64,000 nucleotides of DNA, taken from JADJLQ01 sp031417835. GTDB lineage: Bacteria > Bacteroidota > Bacteroidia > Chitinophagales > Saprospiraceae. The position numbers and the translations under genes were made by a program. The stretch spans positions 1 through 64,000 of the forward strand of contig JANOWJ010000032.1 in the NCBI GenBank assembly GCA_031417835.1, in the 5' to 3' direction. Below are positions 45,533 through 55,445 of this stretch, in pieces (position 1 is the first letter of the stretch; each line of letters starts with the position of its first letter). The notes beneath the pieces are model-generated. The model did no database searches. It had not been told where the DNA came from and was given only the letters and a program-made list of their open reading frames with translations.

Positions 45533-45994
45533 ATGAATACGAATAGGTCCATCACTTGTAAGGCTTTTGATAGTCTTACGGCGCAAGAACTTTATGAGAT
45601 CCTTCATCTCAGACATCTCGTATTCGTCATCGAACAACACTGTATCTATCAGGATACGGATGGTCACGATCAGCAAGCTTATCATTTGATGATCCGAGAT
45701 GACCAAAACAAACTAATTGCCTATTCCAGATTATTTGATGAGGGGATGCCATATGCGGGAAATCTTTCTATCGGCAGAGTCGTGAGTCATCCGGAGCATC
45801 GAGGTCAGGGTTTGGGTCCATATCTGATGAATGCTGCGATAAGCCATATCACAAACTTGTTTGGAAACCTGCCTATAAAAATTGGAGCTCAGGCGTACTT
45901 GACAGCATTTTACCAGTCCTTTGGATTTAAGGATATCGGCCAATATTATCTGGAAGACGGTATCCCTCACTTAAAAATGATCTTAGAGAAATAA
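45533..45994 (+). CDS. GNAT acetyltransferase, ElaA-like
   Basis: A 153-residue N-acetyltransferase of the ElaA group. LYEILHLRHLVFVIEQHCIYQD is the typical beginning; VVSHPEHRGQGLGPYLM is the acetyl-CoA loop (Q/RxxGxG/A), and IGAQAYLTAFYQSFGF follows. The acceptor is unknown. The SDR gene starts 6 nt after its stop, so the two are an operon. Confidence 0.92.
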   Translation: MNTNRSITCKAFDSLTAQELYEILHLRHLVFVIEQHCIYQDTDGHDQQAYHLMIRDDQNKLIAYSRLFDEGMPYAGNLSIGRVVSHPEHRGQGLGPYLMNAAISHITNLFGNLPIKIGAQAYLTAFYQSFGFKDIGQYYLEDGIPHLKMILEK

Positions 45995-46000
45995 TCAATT

Positions 46001-46762
46001 ATGCACCTACAAGATATTTCAGCAATTGTGACGGGTGGGGCTTCAGGATTGGGCGAGGCGACTGCTAGACTTTTGGCAGCTCACGGCGCGCGGGTCGCGA
46101 TCTTCGATAAAAACATATCAGCGGCAATTGTGATAGCCTCTGAAATAAATGGCCTGGGCCTGGAGGTTGATGTCACTGATGAATCCCAAGTGCTGGCAGC
46201 CTTTGACAAGGTCAAAGCGCACCATGGAATTGCTAGGATCCTAGTCCATTGCGCAGGCATAGCTTCCGCAGGCCGACTGGTAGGCAAAAAAGGTCCATTA
46301 CCTCTATACGAATTTGAAAAGACAATCCGAATAAACCTGATCGGTACATTCAATATGATGCGAATGGCTGCAGCGGAGATGATGACCTTAGACATATCAG
46401 CAAATCAGGAAAGAGGAGTGATCATTACCACGGCCAGTATCGCTGCTTTTGAAGGCCAGATCGGCCAAGTGGCTTATGCTGCGGCCAAGGGAGGCGTCGT
46501 CAGTATGATCTTGCCAGCTGCTCGGGAGCTGGCACCGTTTGGTATCAGGGTCAATGCTATTGCTCCGGGCTTGTTTATGACTCCTCTGCTCGAAGCACTA
46601 CCCCAAGATGCCATCCAGGCATTGAGTGCTGGCATCCCATTTCCACCTAGATTAGGTCTGGCCCAGGAGTATGCTCTGCTCGCTAAACATATTATAGAAA
46701 ACACGTACCTCAATGGTGAAACCATCCGACTGGATGGAGCACTGAGAATGCAAGCGAAATAA
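46001..46762 (+). CDS. SDR family oxidoreductase (HSD10/3-hydroxyacyl-CoA dehydrogenase-like)
   Basis: A 253-residue NAD-dependent short-chain dehydrogenase. The cofactor motif is TGGASGLGEATARLL, followed by FDKN; the catalytic Ser-Tyr-Lys are in ITTASIAAFEGQIGQVAYAAAK, and VNAIAPGLFMTPLL follows. The insert GRLVGKKGPLPLYEFEKTIRI is characteristic of type 2 3-hydroxyacyl-CoA dehydrogenases, suggesting a role in short-chain acyl-CoA or branched amino acid breakdown. It is co-transcribed with the GNAT gene. Confidence 0.9.
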   Translation: MHLQDISAIVTGGASGLGEATARLLAAHGARVAIFDKNISAAIVIASEINGLGLEVDVTDESQVLAAFDKVKAHHGIARILVHCAGIASAGRLVGKKGPLPLYEFEKTIRINLIGTFNMMRMAAAEMMTLDISANQERGVIITTASIAAFEGQIGQVAYAAAKGGVVSMILPAARELAPFGIRVNAIAPGLFMTPLLEALPQDAIQALSAGIPFPPRLGLAQEYALLAKHIIENTYLNGETIRLDGALRMQAK

Positions 46763-46986
46763 TTAGCAGAATGGGTCGGCCGAAAGTCTTGACTTAATTG
46801 GTAGCGTAATACATATATAGAAATATTGCATTCATAGTTTATTAACAATAAACCCATTCAATCTAGTCCCAGCATTAATCGAATAATAATGGGCATTGAT
46901 CTACTAATATGGAGTCATGGTATAGAAGTGCAAATAGTTGGCCTAAATACCTACAATTTTGTCTTTTAGTTAATAATAGATCTCTC

Positions 46987-49476
46987 ATGCTTCGATTTTC
47001 CTTATTGTTTATTCTATTCCTCACTGGCATTTTGTTTAATACTGAATTGAGCGCACAGTTTCCAGGTGGCGGCGCCGCCGCACCGACCATCACTGGCAAA
47101 ATCACAGGTAGTATCATCGATAGTACAGACCGCAGTGTCGTGGAGTTTGCCACGGTGGCACTGCGAAGAGCCGGTAGTACCAAAGATATCAATGGTACTT
47201 TGACAGATGAAAAGGGCAATTTTAAATTAGAAAATGTATCTCAAGGGAAATACATAGTCACCATCACTTTTATAGGCTATAATACTAAGACTGTGTCTAA
47301 TATAGAACTTACGGCTAAAAAACCTGACGCCTCAATAGGCACGATATTATTAGGAGCTGTCGGAGTTACGATGGATGGGGTGACGATCGAATCTCAAGCT
47401 AGTCTTATTGAGAATCGGGTAGATAAACTGGTGTACAATGCAGAGAAGGACGCTACCTCAGCCGGTGGAAGTGCAGTGGATGTACTTCAGAAAGTGCCTA
47501 TGCTTTCTGTAGATCTTGATGGCAATGTAAGTCTAAGAGGCAGTACTAACTTGAGGATCTTGATCAATGGCAAGCCTAGTGGCATGTTTTCAAGCAATGT
47601 AGCGGATGCCCTCAAGATGATACCTGCTGATCAAATCAAAAGTGTAGAAGTAATCACTAACCCCTCCGCTAAATATGATGGTGAAGGCACCGGTGGGATC
47701 ATCAATATCATCACTAAGAAAAAAAATGCAGAAGGCACCAGTGGTAGTATCAATAGTGCAATCGGTACACGGCAAAACAATACCTTCCTGAACCTCGGGG
47801 TACGCAAAGGACGATTTGGATTAAATGGCGGTGGTGGCTCATTTTGGGGCTGGCCAGGTGTAGGATCTAATTCTTTAGAGAGGATCAATTATGTAGGTGG
47901 TACCACGGTGACCACCACAGAGTTGGGAGAAAATAAGACTGCGAGAATAGGGTATTTTGGCAATTTAGGAGCTGATTATGATTTTAATGCCTTTAACAGC
48001 TTATCCAGCACCTTCCGAGCAAACGGATTTGGTATGGACAGAACTTCTAATACCGGTGTCAGGATCATAGACCTATATCAAAATACCAGCCTCGATTATG
48101 GTCGTATCAATAATAGTGATATCCTTAGAGGTGGTTTTGACTGGAACACAGACTTTAAACGAACCTTTAATAAAAAGGATGAAGAGTTGGGTTTTGCATT
48201 CCAATGGTCCAATAGTAAAAGCATCACGGATAATCTTTTTATCACCGAAAACAATCCCGGTTATGCTTTCAATCAAAAGAGCAATAACGATGGTATAAAC
48301 AATGAATACACCTTCCAAACAGATTATACCTATCCTTTTTCAGCAAAAGCTAAAATGGAAATCGGAGCCAAAGCTGTCTTAAGAGATATAAAAAGCGATT
48401 TGAATTATTTTAATTTCAGTACCGATCAAAATGAATACTTGCCGGATTTCACCCGCACAAGTCTGTTTAAATACAACCAGGATGTCTCTGCGGCCTACAC
48501 TTCGTTTACCCTCGGATTGTCTAAGACCATCAGTATGATAGCTGGAGCCCGCTATGAGCATACCGCGATCAGTGGTAATGGAGCTAGTGCTGATTTTGGC
48601 AATAGTTATGAAAACGTATTGCCCAATATTTCGATTTCAAAACAACTCAAAAAATTCAGGACCATAAAGTTGGGTTATTCGAAACGTATCCAACGACCGA
48701 GTCTCTTTTACATCAATCCATTCCAGGATGCACAAGATACCCGCAATATCACCCAAGGCAATCCGTATCTGGCACCGGAACTCACCGACCAAGTCGAGCT
48801 GGCATTGACTACCTTTCTCAAAGGATCTATGGTAAATCTATCGTTTTATGCAAAACACACCAATGACATCATAGAAAATCTTACGGAAATCACGAATGAT
48901 GGTCAATCCATCACTACCTATAAAAATGCCGGTGATAATTATTCCTACGGCTTCAATGCTTTTAGCTCGGTCAATCTTTCAAAAAAATGGACAGTTCGCG
49001 GCAATATCAATTTGGGAACGTATAATACCAAGAGTGATCTTACTCAAACTAATTATAGCTCTGGGGTACAGTACAATGCTTTCCTGATGTCATCCTTTGA
49101 CTTTAAGAAAAATGGTTTGAAAGCAGACTTGTTTGGAATTTTCAATTCCCCGAGACGATCATTGCAAGGGACCACCCCATCTTTCTCTATGTATTCCTTA
49201 GGATTAAAAAAGGATATTCTTAAGAAAAAAGGAACTATCGGATTTACCACAGTGACCCCTTTTACTAAGTTTCGTTCATTCAAATCGAGTATAGAGGGAG
49301 ATAACTTTAAACAAGTGTCCGACTTTAAAATACCGTTTGCATCTTTTGGAATCAACTTCAGCTATCAATGGGGAAAAATGAACTTCAATGCTCAACCAAA
49401 GAAGCGCGGCGTAAAAAATGATGATCTCAAACAAGGCGATGGTGGTGGTGATATGAATCAAGGCTCAAGGAATTAA
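46987..49476 (+). CDS. Outer-membrane beta-barrel receptor (TonB-dependent-like)
   Basis: An outer-membrane protein of about 829 residues. The signal peptide starts at the ATG at 46987 (MLRFSLLFILFLTGILF), so the upstream ATG at 46909 was not used. A carboxypeptidase-like Ig domain follows (ITGSIIDSTDRSVVEFATVAL), then a plug domain (AVDVLQKVPMLSVDLDGNVS; IKSVEVITNPSAKYDGEGTG) and a C-terminal barrel of the outer-membrane-beta family. The end is glycine-rich (GDGGGDMNQ). There is no SusD partner. The ligand may be a peptide or metal chelate; it cannot be read from sequence. Confidence 0.9.
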   Translation: MLRFSLLFILFLTGILFNTELSAQFPGGGAAAPTITGKITGSIIDSTDRSVVEFATVALRRAGSTKDINGTLTDEKGNFKLENVSQGKYIVTITFIGYNTKTVSNIELTAKKPDASIGTILLGAVGVTMDGVTIESQASLIENRVDKLVYNAEKDATSAGGSAVDVLQKVPMLSVDLDGNVSLRGSTNLRILINGKPSGMFSSNVADALKMIPADQIKSVEVITNPSAKYDGEGTGGIINIITKKKNAEGTSGSINSAIGTRQNNTFLNLGVRKGRFGLNGGGGSFWGWPGVGSNSLERINYVGGTTVTTTELGENKTARIGYFGNLGADYDFNAFNSLSSTFRANGFGMDRTSNTGVRIIDLYQNTSLDYGRINNSDILRGGFDWNTDFKRTFNKKDEELGFAFQWSNSKSITDNLFITENNPGYAFNQKSNNDGINNEYTFQTDYTYPFSAKAKMEIGAKAVLRDIKSDLNYFNFSTDQNEYLPDFTRTSLFKYNQDVSAAYTSFTLGLSKTISMIAGARYEHTAISGNGASADFGNSYENVLPNISISKQLKKFRTIKLGYSKRIQRPSLFYINPFQDAQDTRNITQGNPYLAPELTDQVELALTTFLKGSMVNLSFYAKHTNDIIENLTEITNDGQSITTYKNAGDNYSYGFNAFSSVNLSKKWTVRGNINLGTYNTKSDLTQTNYSSGVQYNAFLMSSFDFKKNGLKADLFGIFNSPRRSLQGTTPSFSMYSLGLKKDILKKKGTIGFTTVTPFTKFRSFKSSIEGDNFKQVSDFKIPFASFGINFSYQWGKMNFNAQPKKRGVKNDDLKQGDGGGDMNQGSRN

Positions 49477-49546
49477 AAACTCACTGATTTTCCATTTTAA
49501 GCCCTGGTTTAGGGCGGAATTATATTAATGACGAATCGGCTGCACC

Positions 49547-49576
49547 TCTTGCAGACAAATATCCCCGTTTTGCATA
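49547..49576 (+). promoter_or_regulatory. Candidate LytTR binding site before the kinase operon
   Basis: Two 9-bp direct repeats, TCTTGCAGA (49547-49555) and TTTTGCATA (49568-49576), with a 12-bp spacer, the geometry of LytTR sites. The site lies 66 nt before the LytS start and matches the pair at 51414-51443. Confidence 0.6.
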
Positions 49577-49642
49577 ACATAGGCTAGTAATCTCAAAATA
49601 TCGAGCGACTTTTACACTTTCTAATCGATCATCCTTAGAGTT

Positions 49643-50701
49643 TTGAAAAGGTCACTCGTCATTGTGCTTCATATTGGTTTTTGGATCTGCTATCTTATGA
49701 TCATTGCGATCATGCTCGGCATCCTTTATAAAGATGTAATAGATGAAAATGCTCTCGAATCGCAAATCGCAAACACCTTCGGTAATATTTTCTTTTTTGC
49801 TCTAGTCCCCTCCTTTCTTTCCTTTTATTTGTTCTATTTTTTATTATTTCCCAAATACCTGATACAAAAAAAGATATTTTATACCATACTTTATGGCATA
49901 CTGATGCCATTGGGATCAGCCTTCATAGGATACCTCCTCCTGCAATATATGATGCAGATGGAGTGTATTTCAAATTTGGAACCGGGCGAAGTATCGAGTC
50001 CCTGGCAAGTCATTCTTTTTATGACTTTTATTGCATTGATCTGTGGCATTGTAGCTCTGGTGATACGGGGATTCATCACTTGGTTTGAAGAAATAAAACT
50101 GAAAGAAGAATTAAGACAAAAAAACCATGAAACAGAAATGGCATTGGTCAAGTCGCAGTTGGACCCTCATTTTTTATTCAATACGATCAATAATATAGAT
50201 GTACTTATTCTCAAAAACCCCATTGATGCTTCAGACTATTTAAATAAACTATCGGACATCATGAGGTTTATGCTTTTTGAAACAAAACCGAATAAAATAC
50301 CACTTGCCAAAGAGCTTGAATACATAGAGAAATACATAGCATTGCAAAAAATAAGAACGGCCAATGCGCATTACGTAGACTTTAGAGTAACTGGAAAGGT
50401 AGAGCATCAAACCATAGCACCTATGCTTTTTATTCCATTTATTGAAAATGCGTTTAAACATACCTCGAATAAAAAAGTAGAACATGCCATTACGATCCAT
50501 ATAACGGTATCAGCCGAAACCATTGAAATGAATTGCGAAAACAAATACGACCCTTCTCGAAAATCGAAACAAGAAAACAGTGGCTTGGGCAACGAGTTGA
50601 TTCAGAAAAGACTGAATTTGATATACCCAGAAAAGCACACCTTAGAAGTGAGAAATCAAAATGGCATTTATAGCGTACATTTAATCCTACTTAATGGATA
50701 G
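49643..50701 (+). CDS. LytS/YehU-type sensor histidine kinase
   Basis: A 352-residue membrane kinase. Four hydrophobic segments occupy about residues 5-145. A coiled segment leads to the His_kinase domain with phospho-acceptor H176 (KSQLDPHFLFNTINNIDVL), then FIPFIENAFKHTSNKK (ATPase N-box) and SGLGNELIQKRL. The start is a TTG at 49643; no ATG lies before residue 18. The coding region overlaps the LytTR regulator by 8 nt. A candidate binding site for that regulator precedes the gene, so the pair may regulate itself. Confidence 0.92.
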   Translation: MKRSLVIVLHIGFWICYLMIIAIMLGILYKDVIDENALESQIANTFGNIFFFALVPSFLSFYLFYFLLFPKYLIQKKIFYTILYGILMPLGSAFIGYLLLQYMMQMECISNLEPGEVSSPWQVILFMTFIALICGIVALVIRGFITWFEEIKLKEELRQKNHETEMALVKSQLDPHFLFNTINNIDVLILKNPIDASDYLNKLSDIMRFMLFETKPNKIPLAKELEYIEKYIALQKIRTANAHYVDFRVTGKVEHQTIAPMLFIPFIENAFKHTSNKKVEHAITIHITVSAETIEMNCENKYDPSRKSKQENSGLGNELIQKRLNLIYPEKHTLEVRNQNGIYSVHLILLNG

Positions 50702-51398
50702 ATATAGTTGTCTCATCATAGAAGACGAACCCTTGGCTATGGAGCGGACCAGGGACTTTGTCACCAAAATTCCATTTCTTACTCTATGTGCAACTTTTGA
50801 CAATGCACTTCATGGACTGGTCTATCTAAAGCAACACGACATCGATGTGCTTTTTTTAGATATCAATATGGATGAATTATCCGGCATAGAATTGCTCGAA
50901 AGTTCAAAAATAAAAAGTCAGGTTATCATTACGACAGCATATCAAGAATATGCCTTAAAGGGTTATGAGCTCAATGTCACAGATTATTTGCTCAAACCAT
51001 TTACCTTCAATCGATTTTTGCAAGCGGTAAATAAAATTGAACACAAACTAAAAATTGTCGAATCACTTCCAATCGCAAATGGCGTAGATTATATTTTTGT
51101 CAAAACTGAAAACAGGCTCGAAAAAATAGCCTTTAGTGATATTGTGTATATTGAAGGAATGCGTGATTATCGAAGAATTCATACCATCACAAAAAAAATC
51201 ATGACGCTGCAAAATTTTAAAGAGCTTGAACAAATCATTCCATCCAGTGTCGTCTGCAGGGTTCACAAATCATATATGGTGTCCATCCATAAAATAAAAT
51301 CTATCGAGCGAAGTAGAATAAGCATAGCCGATCAGATAATACCGGTATCAGAAACATATAAGGAATTGTTTTTTCAATACGTAAACAATAGAAAGTAG
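50694..51398 (+). CDS. LytTR family response regulator
   Basis: A 234-residue transcription regulator. Residues 1-120 are a receiver with D56 as phospho-acceptor (LFLDINMDELSG) and the lysine of DYLLKPF. A linker leads to a LytTR DNA-binding domain (about 135-234, FVKTENRLEKIAFSDIVYIEG ends the first strand pair; VCRVHKSYMVSIHKI is conserved). It overlaps the kinase gene by 8 nt. Matching pairs of direct repeats lie before the kinase gene and before the next receptor gene. Confidence 0.94.
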   Translation: MDRYSCLIIEDEPLAMERTRDFVTKIPFLTLCATFDNALHGLVYLKQHDIDVLFLDINMDELSGIELLESSKIKSQVIITTAYQEYALKGYELNVTDYLLKPFTFNRFLQAVNKIEHKLKIVESLPIANGVDYIFVKTENRLEKIAFSDIVYIEGMRDYRRIHTITKKIMTLQNFKELEQIIPSSVVCRVHKSYMVSIHKIKSIERSRISIADQIIPVSETYKELFFQYVNNRK

Positions 51399-51413
51399 CC
51401 CTTTTGAGCGCTA

Positions 51414-51443
51414 TTTTGCAGATGAAAATCTTTCTTTTGCAGA
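51414..51443 (+). promoter_or_regulatory. Candidate LytTR binding site before the receptor gene
   Basis: Two identical 9-bp direct repeats, TTTTGCAGA at 51414-51422 and 51435-51443, with a 12-bp spacer. The site lies 89 nt before the TonB-dependent receptor start and directly after the regulator gene. It matches 49547-49576 in sequence and spacing. Confidence 0.65.
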
Positions 51444-51532
51444 CATCTTTTCCTGTATGGCATAGCTTAATTTTAAAAACCTAACCATAGCTTGACCTTT
51501 GTTTGAATAATTTATTTAAACAAAATTAATTT

Positions 51533-53968
51533 ATGAGAAAGTTTATATCGAGCGTATTGACAATAAGTTTGTTCACCGCATTGGTCCATGGTCAAACATT
51601 AAGACAAACTGTACGAGGCACCATCGTAGATGCCGACAGTAGATTGCCACTCGTAGGTGCAGGGATAGTAATCTTGGATAGTGATCCATGGCTTGGGACT
51701 ACAACTGATGAGCGTGGCGAATTTAGATTTGAACGTATAGGCATAGGAAGGATCACTTTGCATTTATCGTACATAGGATATGGCTCAAAAACCCTTCCAG
51801 ACTTGGAGGTAAATTCGGGTAAGGAGCTAGTTTTGAATCTGACGATGCAAGAATCAATCACCAAACTAGGTGAAGTAGTCATCCGTGCAGTCAAAACCAA
51901 AGGTGATGCAGTGAATGATATGTCATTGATCAGCACCCGATCAATTTCGTTAGAAGAAACAAAACGATATGCAGGCAGCTATAACGACCCAGCACGCATT
52001 CTTACTAATTTCGCTGGAATAACGAATACACAAAATGGTGAAAACGACATCATTGTACGAGGTAATTCCCCAAAGTATGTGCAGTGGCGACTCGAAGGAA
52101 CGGAAATAACCAATCCTACGCATTTTGCGGATCAAAATGCTAGTAAGGGTGGGATCAGTGCATTAAACAACAGCTTATTGGCTACTTCTGATTTTTCAAC
52201 TGGAGCTTTTTCGCCGGAGTATGGCGATGTCTTATCTGGGGTTTACGATATAAAACTCAGAGCAGGAAATAACGAAAAATTTGAGTCGTCTTTCGGTTTT
52301 GGATTATTAGGTACAGATTTTACAATTGAAGGTCCATTTAAAAAAGGGTACGGTGGCTCTTTTTTAGTAAATTTTAGGTACTCAACGATTTCTTTGATTA
52401 GCAAACTGGGCTTGATAAATGTGGAGGGTACTTTAGATTTTCAAGATGCTGCATTTAAAGTAGTGTTACCTACTAAAAGGTTAGGTGTGTTTTCGTTATT
52501 TGGATTAGGAGGATTAAGTGGGTTCTCGGTAGAAGATGCAAAACCTCAAATAGCTTCAACACCCAATAATGGAACCAATCCAGCAGAAATCACTGAAGAC
52601 TTTGACAAGGATACCTACTTAGCCAACTATGGATTGAATCACACCATCAATTTAAATAAAAAAAGTTATTTTAAAACGACACTTTCCTATTCAAGTACAG
52701 GTATCGACGAAGATATTTTTAAGGTCAGAACGTTAAAAACTTATCATCCCCAGACCGGTGCTTTGCTTGATTCAACCATTGACAAGAAATTGAATAATAG
52801 AAATAGATCAGCAAAAGAAACGTATCGAGGTGCTTTTACCTACAACTATAAGCTCAACGCAAAAAATAATGCTCAAATTGGGATCAAGTATGCTCTTTTC
52901 CAATTTAACTATAATCAAAGTTGGTTGCAGTCCAACGAAGCGGATCGATTCACCGCTGTTGATTTTAAAGAAAATGCCGGCACCATTAGAAGTTTTATCA
53001 GTTGGAAACACAGGATTAACAATGGTCTGACCATGGTGGGTGGCTTTCACACGATGCATGCACTGCTCAATCATAAAAACAGCATTGAGCCAAGATTGGC
53101 CTTCAATTGGAAATTGAATGGAACCAGCACACTCAACTTAGGCTACGGAAAACACAGCACTATGGAGAGTATACATAATTATTTTGTCAAAGTAATACAA
53201 TCGGATGGTAGCACCATTGAACCCAACAGAAATTTAGATTTGCTCAAGGCACATCATATAGTACTGGGTTATGAAAAAAGAATAGGTGAAAACATTCGAG
53301 CCAAGACGGAAATCTATTATCAGCACTTGTACGATTTGCCGGTGGAGAACAATCATTCCAGTCATTATGCAACAATAAATGAAGGTACAGAATTGAAATA
53401 CGTGACTCTAGTGAATAGAGGGTCAGGAAAGAACTATGGTCTGGAACTCACGGTAGAGCGTTTTTTTGATAAAAATTATTACTTTTTAGTGAATGGTTCA
53501 CTTTATAATTCTAAATATAAATCTTTAGAAGGAGTAGAAAGAAATACGGTATTCAATGGCAATTATTTAGTAAATATTTTGTTCGGAAAAGAATTTTCAA
53601 ATATCGGTAAAAAGAAAAATCAAACACTGACCCTCAATGGAAAAACATTTTTGAGCGGGGGGCAAAAGTACATTCCACTTTTGCGAGGGGCTGATGGCAA
53701 AGTATCGGTAGAGCCTGTCAACAATAGATTCTGGGATTATAGCAAAGCCTATGACGATAAGATTGAAGATCTATACCAAGTCACTCTATCGGCAAGTTAC
53801 AAATGGAATAGACCTAAAACGACACATGAAATTTTTATAAATCTTGATAATATTACGAACAATGAAAGTAAACTGACGGAGTATTATGATGAGACAAAGC
53901 CGGACAAAACAGGTTATACATCGCAGTTTGGCTTTTTTCCAAATCTTCTTTACCGGGTGTATTTTTAA
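51533..53968 (+). CDS. TonB-dependent receptor with carboxypeptidase-like domain
   Basis: An 811-residue outer-membrane receptor. A signal peptide (MRKFISSVLTISLFTALVHG) precedes a carboxypeptidase-like domain (about 25-115, VRGTIVDADSRLPLVGAGIV), a plug domain (about 120-240, NDPARILTNFAGITNTQNGEN; GDVLSGVYDIKLR) and a 22-strand-type barrel ending with aromatic residues (FFPNLLYRVYF), as in outer-membrane proteins. It carries no SusD partner. A putative LytTR site upstream implies control by the adjacent two-component system. The ligand is unknown. Confidence 0.92.
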   Translation: MRKFISSVLTISLFTALVHGQTLRQTVRGTIVDADSRLPLVGAGIVILDSDPWLGTTTDERGEFRFERIGIGRITLHLSYIGYGSKTLPDLEVNSGKELVLNLTMQESITKLGEVVIRAVKTKGDAVNDMSLISTRSISLEETKRYAGSYNDPARILTNFAGITNTQNGENDIIVRGNSPKYVQWRLEGTEITNPTHFADQNASKGGISALNNSLLATSDFSTGAFSPEYGDVLSGVYDIKLRAGNNEKFESSFGFGLLGTDFTIEGPFKKGYGGSFLVNFRYSTISLISKLGLINVEGTLDFQDAAFKVVLPTKRLGVFSLFGLGGLSGFSVEDAKPQIASTPNNGTNPAEITEDFDKDTYLANYGLNHTINLNKKSYFKTTLSYSSTGIDEDIFKVRTLKTYHPQTGALLDSTIDKKLNNRNRSAKETYRGAFTYNYKLNAKNNAQIGIKYALFQFNYNQSWLQSNEADRFTAVDFKENAGTIRSFISWKHRINNGLTMVGGFHTMHALLNHKNSIEPRLAFNWKLNGTSTLNLGYGKHSTMESIHNYFVKVIQSDGSTIEPNRNLDLLKAHHIVLGYEKRIGENIRAKTEIYYQHLYDLPVENNHSSHYATINEGTELKYVTLVNRGSGKNYGLELTVERFFDKNYYFLVNGSLYNSKYKSLEGVERNTVFNGNYLVNILFGKEFSNIGKKKNQTLTLNGKTFLSGGQKYIPLLRGADGKVSVEPVNNRFWDYSKAYDDKIEDLYQVTLSASYKWNRPKTTHEIFINLDNITNNESKLTEYYDETKPDKTGYTSQFGFFPNLLYRVYF

Positions 53969-54311
53969 TGGACCATGGCAGATCAAACCTGTGCTCAGGA
54001 TGTGACCGACTGGCATATGGCCAGACTTTTTCAACAGATATAATGGGCCATGAATACATTTTAAATATAATCATGAAACGCGTGTTCACCTGGTCCATTT
54101 TTTTATTTTTCACCTAAAGACCAAAAGCCAAATTATGAATTAAATAGACGAGGGCATTTAAAAATGGCTTTGTTACCACCCACTTATTTACGAAAAACAG
54201 GATTGCAACGCTCAGATCCGTATAATTTAACATACGATCTGTCTAATAAACTAAGGCTGAACCTAAGTACCGGGAATATTAGTTCTTTAGGGCGTAAATT
54301 TGTGACCATTC
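53969..54311. other. 343-bp gap before the efflux operon
   Basis: This gap has no intact gene. Near 53967 and 54090 a 9-nt sequence (AATGGACCA) recurs inverted, about 115 nt apart. The 84-codon frame at 54164-54418 overlaps the efflux gene start and has no family features. The only functional signal seen is the -7 box at 54295-54302. Confidence 0.45.
54295..54302 (+). promoter_or_regulatory. -7 promoter element of the RND efflux operon
   Basis: TAAATTTG is an exact TAnnTTTG match. The ATG is only 10 nt after its last base, so the mRNA leader would be about 5 nt or absent. Confidence 0.5.
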
Positions 54312-55427
54312 ATGAAAATAGCTCAACTTATCGTATCGATATTCCTTTGTGCTGCGGTATTGACGCAGTGCAAAGAGAAAAGTCCGGCCTCTGTGTCGGA
54401 CAAACCTATTACCACTAATGCGAATGCAGTCCCGGCCAGTGCAGGAGGTCTTTCAACTAATTCGGGTGGTCCTTCGGGAGGGATGGCCGCACCGGTATAT
54501 AACGCAGTGATTGCTACTGGCTTCGTACTCAATCGGGAAATAACTTCTCCGGGCAGCATATTATCTGAAGAAAATACGGATCTCCAACCAGAGATTTCGG
54601 GTCGAATCACCGGCATATATTTTAAAGAAGGATCCATCGTGAACAAGGGTGCGCTCCTGGTCAAACTCAACGATTCTGATCTCAAGGCCCAGCGATCTAA
54701 ACTACAGGTACAGCTCAAAATAGCAGAAGCCAGCGAAAAACGACAAACTGATCTCCTGGCGGTATTTGGGACAAGTCAACAAGAGTATGATCTTGCCACC
54801 CTACAAGTGAGCAACATCAAAGCAGATCTTGATCTGAATGCGGTGAGCCTTTCCAAGACTGAGATTAGGGCACCTTTTGCAGGTAAAATAGGCTTGCGGA
54901 ACATCAGCCTTGGAGCATATGCTACTCCACAAACGATCTTATCTAATATAGCTCAGGTCAGCACTCTGAAAGTAGATTTTAATGTACTGGATAAATATGC
55001 TCAAGAACTTAAAATAGGTAAATTAATTAAATTCAAAACTGAATCCTCTACCAAAACCTATCAGGCTAAGATAACAGCTTTTGAAAATGCACTCACCAGT
55101 GATACCCGACAGCTCAGGATCAGAGCACAGGTCATTAAGCCTGACGCTTATTTGACTCCAGGCAGTTTTGTGTCCGTGTACTTTGGAGTAGGATCTGCTG
55201 CCCCAGCCATCATGGTGCCTTCACAATCGATCATCCCTCAAGCTCGAGATAAAAAGTTGATAGTCTATAGAGGTGGTACAGCTACCTTTACCACAGTCAC
55301 TACAGGCTATAGAGACTCGTCCCGAGTCGAGATTATACAAGGGATCCAAGTAGGTGATACGATACTTACGACTGGATTACTTTCCGTACGACCTGCTTCA
55401 AAGATCAAAGTCCAAATTTCGGAATAA
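54312..55427 (+). CDS. RND efflux periplasmic adaptor lipoprotein
   Basis: A 371-residue membrane-fusion protein linking pump to outer-membrane channel. Lipobox at AAVLTQC. A Gly/Ser-rich linker (about 40-60) is followed by a lipoyl-like half (SPGSILSEENTDLQPEISGRI), a helical hairpin (LKAQRSKLQVQLKIAEASEK), the second lipoyl half (IRAPFAGKIGLRNISLGAYA) and beta-barrel domains. It is the first gene of a three-gene operon with permease (18 nt downstream) and TolC-type protein. Confidence 0.94.
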   Translation: MKIAQLIVSIFLCAAVLTQCKEKSPASVSDKPITTNANAVPASAGGLSTNSGGPSGGMAAPVYNAVIATGFVLNREITSPGSILSEENTDLQPEISGRITGIYFKEGSIVNKGALLVKLNDSDLKAQRSKLQVQLKIAEASEKRQTDLLAVFGTSQQEYDLATLQVSNIKADLDLNAVSLSKTEIRAPFAGKIGLRNISLGAYATPQTILSNIAQVSTLKVDFNVLDKYAQELKIGKLIKFKTESSTKTYQAKITAFENALTSDTRQLRIRAQVIKPDAYLTPGSFVSVYFGVGSAAPAIMVPSQSIIPQARDKKLIVYRGGTATFTTVTTGYRDSSRVEIIQGIQVGDTILTTGLLSVRPASKIKVQISE

Positions 55428-55445
55428 ATCACCAACCAGAGCCAA

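Noticed and set aside
46909..46986. N-terminal extension of the beta-barrel receptor
   Set aside because: It would place 26 non-hydrophobic residues before a normal signal peptide starting at 46987.
54164..54418. 84-codon ORF before the efflux operon
   Set aside because: It overlaps the adaptor gene's start in another frame and contains its promoter box.
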